Origin: Sclerotinia nivalis
Lineage: Eukaryota; Ascomycota; Leotiomycetes; Helotiales; Sclerotiniaceae
Assembly (NCBI GenBank): GCA_029531795.1
Contig: JAPEIS010000008.1
Coordinates: 1,860,001 to 1,924,000 of the forward strand
Direction of reading: 5' to 3'
DNA: 64,000 nt
Part shown: positions 22,159-33,211 of the stretch, in pieces
Numbering within the stretch: the first letter of the stretch is position 1
Layout of the letters: each line of letters opens with the position of its first letter
Program-made: the position numbers and the translations under genes
The notes under the pieces: model-generated
Seen by the model: only the letters and a program-made list of their open reading frames with translations
Told to the model about the DNA's origin: nothing
Databases searched by the model: none

Positions 22159-22841
22159 TTCTTCCCAATCACCCAATCCGAGTCAATGCAATGTAGCAGT
22201 AAGTATCCAATCCCGGTCCAATACGGGAAAAGCCATTTGAGCTCCATAAATAAAGATTTTCATGTGCCTGGCGTGAGGAACAAGGGTCTTGGAACATCAT
22301 TTGGACCCTTAAAATAACCTATGATGTGTTTTGATCGAGTAAATATTCCTTCTAGTGATTCCATAATTCCCGTAGTAAGGAAGGCCAGAAGGGATGAGCA
22401 TTGAGCCATCTCTTTTGAGTCCGTTGTGACCTTCCACGTTTAGGGGACAGATCATAGAAGGGTGTTTTCTTTCGGGACATTTCGGTACCTATATTCAGAA
22501 GCTGTGGAGCTTTTTCAATACGAAGACCGCAGTGAAAGTACATCATGATTATTATTCTCATCCAACAATTTGGAGATACATTATCAATCGTATGTACTGT
22601 ATGACAATGAGATCGGTAAGCCACCATCAATGAATAACTTCATGTGTAATCATTTTATCGATTATTGTAGAAATTGTTGTTCTACTCTTAGCTTTGAGCG
22701 TTTGAGGTTACGTGGCTGTCTATCTCAATGTAGTGCAGCCAAGGCGAGTCCCGATGTCGGGTCGGAATTAAGTTTAGCCTATCACTAACTAGACTCTAGA
22801 TTAGCTAATATTGATTTTCAGTCGGAGAACAAATCAATTTC
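22159..22841. other. Spacer between divergent allantoinase and amidase genes, proximal part
   Basis: No gene is seen here. It is part of the shared 1.9 kb region between the two start codons. Confidence 0.5.
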
Positions 22842-22894
22842 TTACTCGATCATTACTCGATAATTATTCGATAATTATTCGATAATTACTCGAT
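22842..22894. repeat. 11-base tandem repeat AATTATTCGAT, about 4.8 copies
   Basis: The sequence steps with a period of 11 through TTACTCGAT, CATTACTCGAT, AATTATTCGAT twice and AATTACTCGAT. It sits in the spacer between the allantoinase and the amidase. Confidence 0.8.
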
Positions 22895-23641
22895 GAAAAC
22901 TCATGAGTAAGGAGATGTCCAAATTGTCCAATATATATGCATATGTGGCTTTGAAATTCATTTTTGTCGTACGAGTCATTGGTTCAACAAGCTGTTGTGG
23001 ATGACTTCAAGTATTGGGTTGCGACAGTGATGACAAAAATGTATGTCTCTCACAGAATTGGTCGTCGTTTGTACCGAGAGGACGGAAAGCATCGGGACGG
23101 AATCTGAGATGCCCTTGAATCAATCATCGTGGACCCAGAAATGATTGTCCCACGGGTATTATTATATTATACTGATTGACATGAGGGGTTGAGGATTCTG
23201 AAAGTACAGCATTTTTCCGCTTACTACAGCGAGCCAATGACTATGAAAAATTGTCGATACACTTATAACCTCGAACACAAAACAAACAAACAAACAAACA
23301 AACAGTTAAAGCAAAAATCGCAAAATACTAAATAAGGGAAAAGTCGATTGAAATAAAGGTCCATGAAATATGAAATATTCTTGTGGGTGGGATGGAGAAG
23401 TCGCAATACATCACGCCAATCACGTATAATGGCTGCGGCAACTGCGAGCCCAAGTGCTCTTGCCGCGTGATCTCAGCATAAACAACCCGGTTGAGCTATC
23501 AGCAACTCGTGATACGTTACATTACGTAGAAATCAAGGGCCCTGTATCTTTTACACTCAATTTGTTAATTTTTTCATTATGTGCGATTTCAAGTCTATTG
23601 TTGACATTTTCCGATCACGTTTGGTTCCTCGTCGTCGAACA
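22895..23641. other. Amidase promoter side of the divergent spacer
   Basis: Besides the AAAC microsatellite (23277-23304), the stretch holds a TGATAG (reverse CTATCA near 23495), a weaker GATA match. No gene is seen. Confidence 0.45.
23277..23304. repeat. (AAAC)n microsatellite
   Basis: About six uninterrupted CAAA units ending in CAG. Confidence 0.85.
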
Positions 23642-25635
23642 ATGCCCACCCTCAAGCTTGATCAGATATCAATTTCCGAGATATTGCAAGGTTTGAAGAA
23701 CGGACATTTCTCAAGCGAAGGCCTTGTTAGAGTTAGTTGATGGCCATGTGGCTTCATTTTCACTTCACTAACGACGATGAAGACTTACATTAAGCGTATC
23801 GAGCAAGTGAATTCGATTGTCCATGTCGTTAGTGAGGTTAATCACAACGCTGTCGAAATTGCTAGGGAAAAAGATGAGGAACGATCCCGCGGCTCAGCTC
23901 GAGGAAGTCTTCATGGAGTACCAATCCTAATTAAGAATCTGTTTTTCGCCACGGATGGTCTCAAAACCACCTGTAAGTTATTTCCTTTTTTTCTTTCTGA
24001 TGGGGCTCATTCTCATCCCATTTCATGAAGTTGGCTGCACGGGATTGCTTGAAGCCATTCCAAGTATAGAAGCAACAACAATCATCAAGCTCCGTGAGCA
24101 AGGGGCAATTATCCTTGGAATAGCAAATGGTTCCCAATGGGCAAATAACCGATGCACTCCTGGTTGGTCTGCCGTAGGAGGTCAGTGTTTGGGTATTTAT
24201 TTTAAAGATCAACACCCTAAAGGTTCATCATCCGGCAGTGCTGTGGGAACCGCTTTGGGACTTTGCGCTGCTGCTTTGGGTTCTGAGGTTTGTTACTTTT
24301 CAATGTCTTTGGATTACGGACTAAATTTTGGCCGTATAGACTTCTGGTAGTGTGATATTACCTGCCCAGAGATCTGCCATAGTGGGAATCAAACCAACGG
24401 TAGGGATGACCTCGAGATATGGAATATATCTTGCGAGTGATAGTCAGGATACTGCAGGGGTATTAGCAAGAAGTGTTAAAGATGCCGCACTTATGTTGAC
24501 TGTGATTGCAGGTAAGTTTTTTGAATACATTCAGAATACTGCAACTAAGATCTGAGAGGCGAGGATCAAAAGGATCCTATCACAATTTTGGATCCTCGAG
24601 ATTCAATATCCTGCAGGAAACCAAACAAACCCCCAGATTTTACAAGGGCATGCAAGTCTCGGAAGCTGGATGGCGTGCGAATAGCAGTAAGAAGTTTTCA
24701 AAAATACCAGACTGTTATGATGTTGACACTACAACTAGATACCCCGCCATATTCTCAAAAATGTCGATCCCACCACTATCCACCTCTTCACAAATGCAAT
24801 CAATACAATCAAAAGCCTAGGGGCAATCATAGTAGATCCAGCTTCATATTCCAAATTTAATCCCGATAGATCCTCCTTTACTGGTGACGAGTATGACCTC
24901 GCCTTACGAGTTGATATATATTACAGTATATCTTCAGTCCGTATATCCTCAATACCTATTAATTAACCATCTCCGCAGACATGAAAAAGTCCCTCTCCCA
25001 TTTCCCCACCAACCCACACTCTCTTTACACCCTCTCCGACATAATCTCCTACACAATCGCTACACCCGCCGAAGAAGCTTCTACGCGCGGTTACTCATTT
25101 TTCGAATCTTGTCTTGAAGCAGGTAAAACATATTCTCCCAACAGCGAAGAATACAAAAACTCTAAAAACGAGAGAGAATACATGGGAAAACAAATACCAA
25201 AATTATTGGATAAGTTTGAATGTGATATGATCGTGCTACCGACCTGTGTAGCTGTGGAACCCGCTGATGTTGGGGGTAATCCGGTGGTGAGCGTACCGAT
25301 GGGATATTATCCCGCGGGAACGGAGATCAGTAGACTGAATGGGATGGTGGATGTTGGGCCGGGGATTCCGTGAGTTATTTTCTTGTACCTTTGGTTTGTG
25401 TGGTTATGATAATAATAGTAATGGTATTAGAATTAGAGAATGAAACTAACTATTTGATTGCAGGATTGGAATATGTTTTATAGGAAGAAGATGGGATGAA
25501 GAAAAATTAATCGCGGCGGCTTATGCGTATGAACAAGCTACGATGTGGAGAGAAAGGGGAAAGATGGTGGTGAAATGTGATATTGAGTTACCTAGCCCTA
25601 TTTCGGGATTTGGACAGAAGGACGAGGAGATTTAG
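23642..25635 (+). CDS. Amidase (amidase signature family), one reading-frame break
   Basis: Seven exons can be traced: 23642-23731, 23783-23972, 24031-24287, 24340-24511, 24559-24925, 24979-25369 and 25464-25635. All junctions are GT-AG, with branch sites such as CACTAAC. The amidase signature fold is clear: SLHGVPILIKNLFF (catalytic Lys), PKGSSSGSAVGTALGLCAAALGSE (Ser-rich loop), TSGSVILPAQRSAIVGIKPTVG (nucleophile Ser region), later DMIVLPTC and GICFIGRRWDEEKLIAAAYAYEQAT. All three of the Lys-Ser-Ser triad seem kept. One problem remains in exon 5: the frame before about 24757 and the frame after 24760 differ by one base at a run of five A. The total coding length is one base over a multiple of three (545 residues if corrected). 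A 25-base GT-AG stretch (24714-24738) would also restore the frame but is far too short for a usual intron. The gene is either mildly broken or wrongly sequenced here. The substrate is unknown; the family hydrolyses amides. Confidence 0.8.
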
Positions 25636-28600
25636 TTCTCTGGGTGGATCTAATTCATTTCTCTCTCAAGAACAAGACCTCAATACACATAGCTTTCAAT
25701 TCACTATATGAACTAGGTTAAATCTACTGGTATAACCCGAAACCGATTAATCCACTATCAAAAAAACCTTCCCTTTCCGCAATTCTCGTCCTATACTCTA
25801 TACACAACGTATACACCTATAAAACCACCGCCGCGAGTCCCTCTCCAGCACAAAGTGTGGCTAGAAATTGAAAGCATGCGTTATGGTTCTGATCATTAAA
25901 AAATCTCGACTCGAGTATAAAGTTTTCGGTATGGCAGTTTCGGGATTCTGAGAAGGTTTGATGAAATTCGGTGTTGAATACCTAGTTTGATGGTGATGAG
26001 TAGAGTAGATAATTATTTGGTGAGGTTTATGCGGTTCAGTGAGATTCATGAGATTCGGTGGGAGTAAAGTTTGAAGTTTTAAGCTTCATTTTTTGACTGT
26101 GAGTTTTTCTTTTCTTTTCCTATTTATTCTTTCTAGAGAGGAAAAAAAAAGAAAATCTTAGGTTTTTTGAGAAGAAGATGATGATGGGTGAGTGGTTTCA
26201 TCCTCGTGAGTTCGAATTCATGAAAGAAATAGCTTAGTTGAGGAGTATCTGTTTGGTGTTTGTGTTATCTATCTCTCCTGCGTGGCAGAAAGTGAGGTGG
26301 TGGTGTAAGATCTTATGTTTTGAATGGATTTGTTGGGGTTAATTATATAAAGGTTGATCTGTGGAGTGTTTTTTTGATGCTCCTATCCTGTCTTGTATGG
26401 ATCATTACACTATCTTTGTATGATTACTTAATATTCGGCCTTGTACTTGGAGTCGTGTTTTATAGTCCTAGAAATGGTTTTTTGATGTAGTGAATAATTT
26501 TTACCGCTGTTTGATTCACTGCGACGCTGCTCTCTCCCTCTGTGCCGTTCCGAAGAAATCATCATCCTGGTTATTTACTGCTAATTTCATATCTTAGTTT
26601 ATCTCAAATATATATCTTACGCCTCGACCTCCTTCGCTCGCTTCTTTTATCTTCCAGAATTAGCATGGACGAGTATGGTTTTGCTGTTAAAGTTTACAAC
26701 CTAGATCAAAGGGTAGATTTATTTCCTTCAGATGTCAAGGCTGGTGTATTACTCATTCACTTTGTATAGTTGTTTTGAATTTTTTGATGGAACTGGAATG
26801 GCTTGGATGGTTTGGATGAGCGGACATGGTTTGGAGGTGATAATATAGTGAAAGGGGTGTGGCAATGATGAAGTTCTATTGTCGGATAAAAGATGATGAT
26901 TAGATAGAAAAATAGAATGGATAAAAAAAAGCAGGGAAATCAATCGACAATAACAATCTAGCTAAGTATGCATAGGAAGCGTATAATATCGTATCAGAGC
27001 AGCCTGTCAAATGATCTCAGGTAACTCCCAATATATCAGAAAAGTGCCGGAATACTCCTTGATCAGAAGGTAAGTAAAACAGCAATTTCTTTAGTGTTCA
27101 AAGCTAGGCAGTGTTGGAGTTAATATACATATTGAGGAAGATCTCGGGGTGGGACATGAAATATCCTCTTTCTTGTAGCTTTTTCGATCGAGACTCCTGT
27201 GGTTTAAATAAGGGGTACCACTCATTCGTTCAACTCACAGTTATATTATCGGTTTTTCTCAAAGCTTATATACCTACTTCCAGTTTCCAATTTCCGCCCC
27301 CCTGCTCCACCATACCTAAAACAGAATATCAACACAGTTAGTTATATAAGAACTTCACAACCCGTAACGATCAAAATCATTTCTTTCAATTAACCAGGCG
27401 TTGTTGCATGTTGTGCGCCACGCTCTGCTTTGGAATATGTAGAACCGTTTCCATATTTCTGATCATGATTATGATGATGTAGTGATGTAGTGATGCGGTG
27501 TAATTTTGGGTTAGCGATTATAGATTTGATGGTTGGAAGTATAGGGTATTGAAATTGGAATGATAAAGTGGATGATGACAGTAAGGGGTCATCAGTGACT
27601 ATGCGGGCTAAGCGATGATGCTATAAAGATCCGGGTCGTGACAATATATATATATATGAAATTGGATTTTGGCCGAGTTTGGACGCAAGGCAAGGCAAGG
27701 CCTAAGGACAAATTTAACTGATTTGAAAGAGGATATGGAAAGTACACAGTCATGTTACTGTTCCTGACTTTGTATCAGCGTGATATTCATTGGTAAAGGG
27801 ATTAATGTGTGTTATATAAATCTAGATTTATTCCAAGGACTGGAATGCGGGTGAGATTTTTCCTTGGGTCTATAGGTGGATCCTCCTCAATAACTTCACA
27901 CTACTAGATCTATTGAACAATGTACCATGCCTCCCTACGCATAGGAGTCACACATCTACCCCAGCCTCCCTTGAATCTTATCCTACCCATCTTCACAGCT
28001 CGTTTATTCATAAAAGTGACGTACTTAAGTTTCTCGCATTACGAATATTTGCTTCGGCACAACTAAACAAGTCGGAGTAAATACGTACACAACTAAGAAG
28101 ACTTTCCTAAAGCGCTCCAAAATTCATATATTGATGGCATGTGTTGATGCTGGGAATATGAAATCTTGTTGACTTGCGGGGAGGTTCTTAGGTTGTCGCT
28201 GGTTATGTGATACTCGAAATGATTTAGTGACATTAATAGAAGGTTATTGGATGAAAGCGGTATTATGAGATATATATATATATATAAAGTGAGCGTTATA
28301 AAGAGACCGATAATGAATAATGAATTACAAGACCAGGACTAGCGTGAATCACAGTAGAGCCTGTAGATCCACTATTTGTCCACATGATATCACATTCAGT
28401 ATTAGAAACCTAGATTTATGCCGGCATGTTTAGTAAATAAACAGCTTTGTACGATATTCTGGAAGCCTAAGAATCCACAGCACCAATTTGTCCAAGAAGA
28501 AGGAGCTGTGCTCTGTGTGCTCACTCGACTTTGCGTCTCTGAGTCAAATTGATTTGGTATGTCTTTGAGAGTATCTGCTACTGTTACCCGATATGAAATA

Positions 28601-31320
28601 TAATACTATACAGGTTCGATTCCTAGCGCCGGCTTCCTGGTGGAGTGGTTTATATTATTCATTATCATATTCATAGGTTTTCTGCTACCCATATAGAGAA
28701 TACTCGTTTCACTGGATTAACCCTTTGTGTATTCGACGACGAGATAGCAGTGATTGATTAATAATAATGTGAAAATCAAGAAACAATTTGGTAGCTCACA
28801 ATTGCGGAAGTTGGGTCCATAGATGGCGGATAGGGGTTTAGAGATTGGGATCTCTTGGTAGCTTTTAAGTACGCAAGAGTTGCCATTAGGTGACAGTCAT
28901 ATGTCATTCCACTTTCTGAGAAATTTGATGTAGGTTTAATTCATGCAAAGTAGAGAGACTTTTTATATGAAAGAAGTGGGCAATACCAGATCACTGACGG
29001 TGAATTCAATCTCTTCTCAGATTCCATGAAAGGGCCACGCACTGCTAGGCCGGAACAGGTGAGCTGGAACACCGCTTTGCTGCTTCAAATCTTGAGAGAA
29101 TGCATTCATTGTACATAAAATATGCTAATCACCTCATTAACCTGCCCCTCAGTCAGCTGATGGACCACCATGCTTGGATGTGTGCACATGGGGGCTTTCG
29201 TCACAGAGTCCTTACCACATACCCATGAAAAAGAGTCTCCATTTGAAAAGTCGCAGTTGATGATACTAGGGCTCTACATCAACCTGGAAAATAACTAAGT
29301 ACTACTACTTATCTTATAGTGTCTTTTTGTGACAATTTTTGATATATATATAATCTTCGATACTAATATATAATTTTAGCATCTAAAATTATAAATCATT
29401 AATTCAAAATCTTTTATTATGGAATTATAATTTTGAAATTTGTTTTCGGCATTATTTAAAAATAATTTCCTAAAAGGGCATCATAATCGGCAATTGCGTG
29501 AAGCGATTAATTAGCGACTGACAAATTTTCCAAATGAGATTGCGTCATAGCTTTACAAAGGCAAGAAGGGTATTATAAATGCTGCTTAGCGTAGTCTCAA
29601 TTCTAGAGACAACACAGCTAGCGCAAATTAACTGGGATATGGGAAGACTGTGCTTTAGGATATACGTGCACTTTTAGCATTATGTACGAAAGTCATGAGA
29701 TGTTATTGCTTCATTGTAGGAGGATTTTAAAATTCTGCGCCGTTTTTCCCCCGTATTTTTGAGATGTCTTTGAAGGTCATTTTAGTATTGCGTTTGCTCT
29801 GAGGGGAAATTCGGGGAGGTCGATTTTGGGTTTTGGTTTTGGGTGCGGCATGAATTAGGTACGAGCAGTATCTCGAAACTATGCCATAGCTTTGTATTTG
29901 TGAGTTTGCGAATAGATTTCTGGCGTGGCTGGCCACCACCGAGTTGTCTTTCGCTTCTCGCATCTCGTATCCAGTTATGAGTTTGTGGTTAGATATGTGG
30001 CTAGGGTGATCACCTACTGGACTACTTCCGCATCTTTTGTTTTGCCATGCAAGACCATTGTTACTTTAGGAGGATGGATATCTGATTTTTTTGATACTCT
30101 TTGGGATGTGGATGGGGAGAATGAGGGAAGGTCTATGATTACGATTTACGATTTATGGTTTACAGCTTGATTTTCACCAATTCTACGAATTGCCTTTGAG
30201 TTGTCGAGACTCTGGGTGGTGGATATGTATTCTGTTAATCAAAGGAATGAAGACCAATGCAATAAGATATATGGTAGATCAAATGCAAGATGTGAATTGT
30301 GAACCGTGATAATTGATGATGAATGAATGCCCTTGTGAAGATGAAGATGGTTGAAAAAACATAGCGACCTAGATGACCTGGTGAGCTAGATTCAATAACT
30401 ACCGATAAGTCAGTGTATTGATGTATGAAATATGAAATTCAGTATCAATTATAATGAGTTATATATGCACATATATCATTCCTATAGTCAATTGTCCATT
30501 AGTCAGAATCATGGATAGCCATCCACCACTATATAAACGATGTACTCTTCACTGGACCCAGTAAAATAAAATGTTAAAATAACTACCTAAGATACCATGT
30601 ATCTCAGCTATTCTGATTGCGGGCCAAATAGCGAACCAAGAATTCCTGGAATATTGACAATGCATTTCCTAACAATAAGATCCGCAAGTTAAAAGAGCTT
30701 CGGAATCGATTGCGTATACTGTACTATAATATAACGTCAGGAAAGTGACTTGATAATTGAAGTCTGAGTGCGATTTACCCCAGAACAGGTAAGGGTAACG
30801 CGGAGAGATTAGTTTTCTAGATTAGATATGTACATTGTACAGTATGTTATGGCGGAAAGTTGTGGAGATGACATATAAAGTCCGACGCTACGGAGTATAC
30901 TTTGGTATGATAGCAATAGTGATGCTCATAAAAAACAGCTATACTTGGTATTTCAGTATGTTTGCTATGATATGGAAAGAAATAGAGTATTTTTCTGCTT
31001 TGCAGGTTAAGGGAGGGGGTGAGGACTAAAGGAAGCTAGAGAGATTAGGGAGGAACTTCCTCGAAAGGGAAGGTACCCTTTGGTCGATCTTTTTATTGTT
31101 ATATTTTAACATACATCCCAAAACGGCAGTTGCCCATTAGGAATCTCTTGCTAATCTACTTAGTATTGTTTTATACACCGCGAAAGTCACCCTTCAATCC
31201 ACTGCGAAAGAAAGATTCAAAGAAAATCAAATAAACTCTTAACTACTGCCTCCATTCTCAAAAAACCAATATATACCACGCCCGATCACTCACCTTTACT
31301 ATATATTCATAAATCCATAA
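25636..31320. other. Gene-poor intergenic region, 5.7 kb
   Basis: I find only short chance frames. There are (TA)n tracts near 27640-27655 and 28270-28286, a strongly AT-rich patch with a hairpin at 29300-29460, and short GT- and A-rich runs. No recognisable coding sequence or RNA gene is seen. Confidence 0.5.
29369..29436. repeat. AT-rich hairpin group
   Basis: TATAATTTTAG (29369-29379) and CTAAAATTATA (29383-29393) form a perfect 11-base stem with a 3-base loop. A third copy in the first orientation, TTATAATTTTG, lies near 29425-29435, so the element can pair in more than one way. Confidence 0.55.
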
Positions 31321-32829
31321 TCACAACCGAATTGTAGCATTTAAATCCTTCATCCCACTTCCATCAATCTTCCCCTTAGAATAAACATTAAGCACCTCAT
31401 CTAAAGCCTCCCCAACCTTCTTCTCCTTCGGTGCCCACCCCAATACATCTCTAGCCCTCGTACATCGAACCCTCATATTCACACCAAAGAGATGTGAACT
31501 CAAAGTACCAGCTACCTCCACAACTTGCGGAATTGCTAACTGTTTAATGTTTGCATGTTGAATGAAATTATATGGCGGAGAAGAGACACGCGATACGAGA
31601 ATTGTCATGTACTCCTTAAAAGAAAGTTCTTCAGACGCAGCGAAATAGTAAGATTCCGGGCCCCATTTTTGGGGATCTCCTGACGGGTTTTGAAGTGCGT
31701 CGTCGACGAGTAACAGATATATTTGAGCATTATCAAGAACGTGAATGTAGGCTTGAATATTTGCGCCGGTGGATATGGTAAATCCAGTGTTTAGCTCGCT
31801 GATGGCGTCGAGGACTGTGGGGAGGCTTATGGGTGTAGGATGCAAGGTAGATGGGGAAAGACCGTAGAGTATTGTTGGAGATACTATGGCTACATGTGTG
31901 TTTGGGGACGCGGCAAATACGAGCTAATGGTGTATTAGTATGGTAAGGAATTTGAGGGGGAATGAGAAAACATACAGCATCAGAGGTCACGTGAATTTTA
32001 GTTGATGGGAAGGATTTTAATTGTTTAATATCGGCTAGATCATCCCAGATTTTCGTTCCCGCTTGAGATCCATCGGGTGAGTCCCAAATGAGTGCTGCTC
32101 CAGAGGTATGAATGTAATGTGTTTTTGGGGAGCGGTGTGCTAATCCCGCAAAAATAGCTGAAATGGCTACTTCTTGCTTGATGTCGGGGCCAGCGTCTGA
32201 AAAACAAGTTAGTGAATTATTTAAAAAGTAATCTGGGAGAAAAAGAACTATGGGTAACTTTATGACAGATGTAGAAGATATGAGAATGAGAATAGCCAGA
32301 GCACAAAATGTGAAGGAACGAATTCGGTTATATGGTCTTGATGTATGTAGTATAAGACGAACAATTTTAGTCTACAACATTACTTAATGTATCAAAGTCT
32401 TCTCCGACATTGAAAATAGGGACTACGCGCATCGAGACACGAGCAATTGTGTACGAAATAATGGCAATTCTAAGGCCCAATCATAAGACATGAGATGCTG
32501 CCACTTACTAATAACAATATCCGCTTCGCTTGCCTCTCTAGTCAAGATATCCAAACTTGTCAAATCCCCAATGACAAACTTTACTCGAGGGTACTTCTCC
32601 ACGAGTATTTTGCCTTTCTTCTCATCTCGTACCAATGCCTTGATGTTAACATCCGAATATTTTCAATAGACAAGATCCAAAATTGCACCGCCAATATGGC
32701 CTGTAGCTCCGATACTACAAGAAATATGTGAGCAATTTGGTTCAACAGGGCAAAAGTTTCCTCCGGATACACGGGCAAACAGAAACCGAGAATTAATTAA
32801 TTGACCTTACATGAATATATTCGACAGTA
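31321..32829 (-). pseudogene. Broken NAD(P)-binding epimerase-like (atypical short-chain dehydrogenase) gene
   Basis: Four exon-like blocks read on the minus strand: a first exon ending at 32812 (SNIF), 32714-32509 (IGATGHIGGAILD...VRDEKKGKILVEKYPRVKFVIGDL), 32196-31976 (NAGPDIKQEVAISAIFAGLAH...TKIHVTSDA) and 31923-31321 (LVFAASPNTHVAIVSPTILYGLSP to the C-terminus, 200 residues). The phases at all junctions agree, and the GATGHIGG motif marks the Rossmann dinucleotide site, as in fungal epimerase/NmrA-like proteins of about 340 residues. Two defects make it non-functional: an in-frame TGA at 32663-32665 just after the first motif, and no in-frame ATG in exon 1. The second intron is 312 bases, much longer than the others (about 50 to 100), so it may hold an insertion. 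Downstream ATGs would lack the cofactor motif. Confidence 0.7.
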
Positions 32830-33091
32830 GTATGTATGACCTCGGGTTATTTCTTGATGGGTAGTACAGAAGACAAATAATATTGAAAATTTTCAAAGTG
32901 GTTTTCTGATCAAAAGATGTTGTGGAATTAAACGTGCAGATTTTCATATCAAGTCTGGCTATATAGGGAAGTTGGAAGCAAACTAGCCCCTCACTCGAGG
33001 ATATAAATTTGTAATTGTGGTACAGAAACATGGAAATATAGCGGGGTGCTTACTAGGTATGTAGTGATGCATGCTTATGAACGGGTGTGAC

Positions 33092-33118
33092 TGGACTTAC
33101 TGGACTTACTGGACTTAT
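33092..33118 (+). repeat. 9-base tandem repeat TGGACTTAC, three copies
   Basis: Two exact copies are followed by TGGACTTAT. Confidence 0.9.
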
Positions 33119-33172
33119 GGATCATCATCTCGACTTTGCAATAAAGACACAACATTTAAAGGTAATAGAATA

Positions 33173-33211
33173 GCATTGGCATTAGCGTCAACGTTAGCGT
33201 TAGCATTAGCC
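33173..33211 (+). repeat. Hexamer array of GC[A/G]TTA type, about 6.5 units
   Basis: Units are GCATTG, GCATTA, GCGTCA, ACGTTA, GCGTTA, GCATTA. It is not the TTAGGG telomere unit, although it keeps a TTAG core across unit borders. Confidence 0.75.

Noticed and set aside
11415..25635. A secondary-metabolite cluster (reductase, aminotransferase, amidase, regulators)
   Set aside because: No polyketide, peptide or terpene backbone gene is present, and the genes are far apart or broken.
28600..28640. A GGTTCGATTCC string like a tRNA T-arm
   Set aside because: The stem pairs for only three bases, and no acceptor, D-arm or anticodon arm can be built upstream.
33173..33211. Internal telomere-like array
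   Set aside because: Units are GCATTA or GCGTTA, not TTAGGG, and the array is short.
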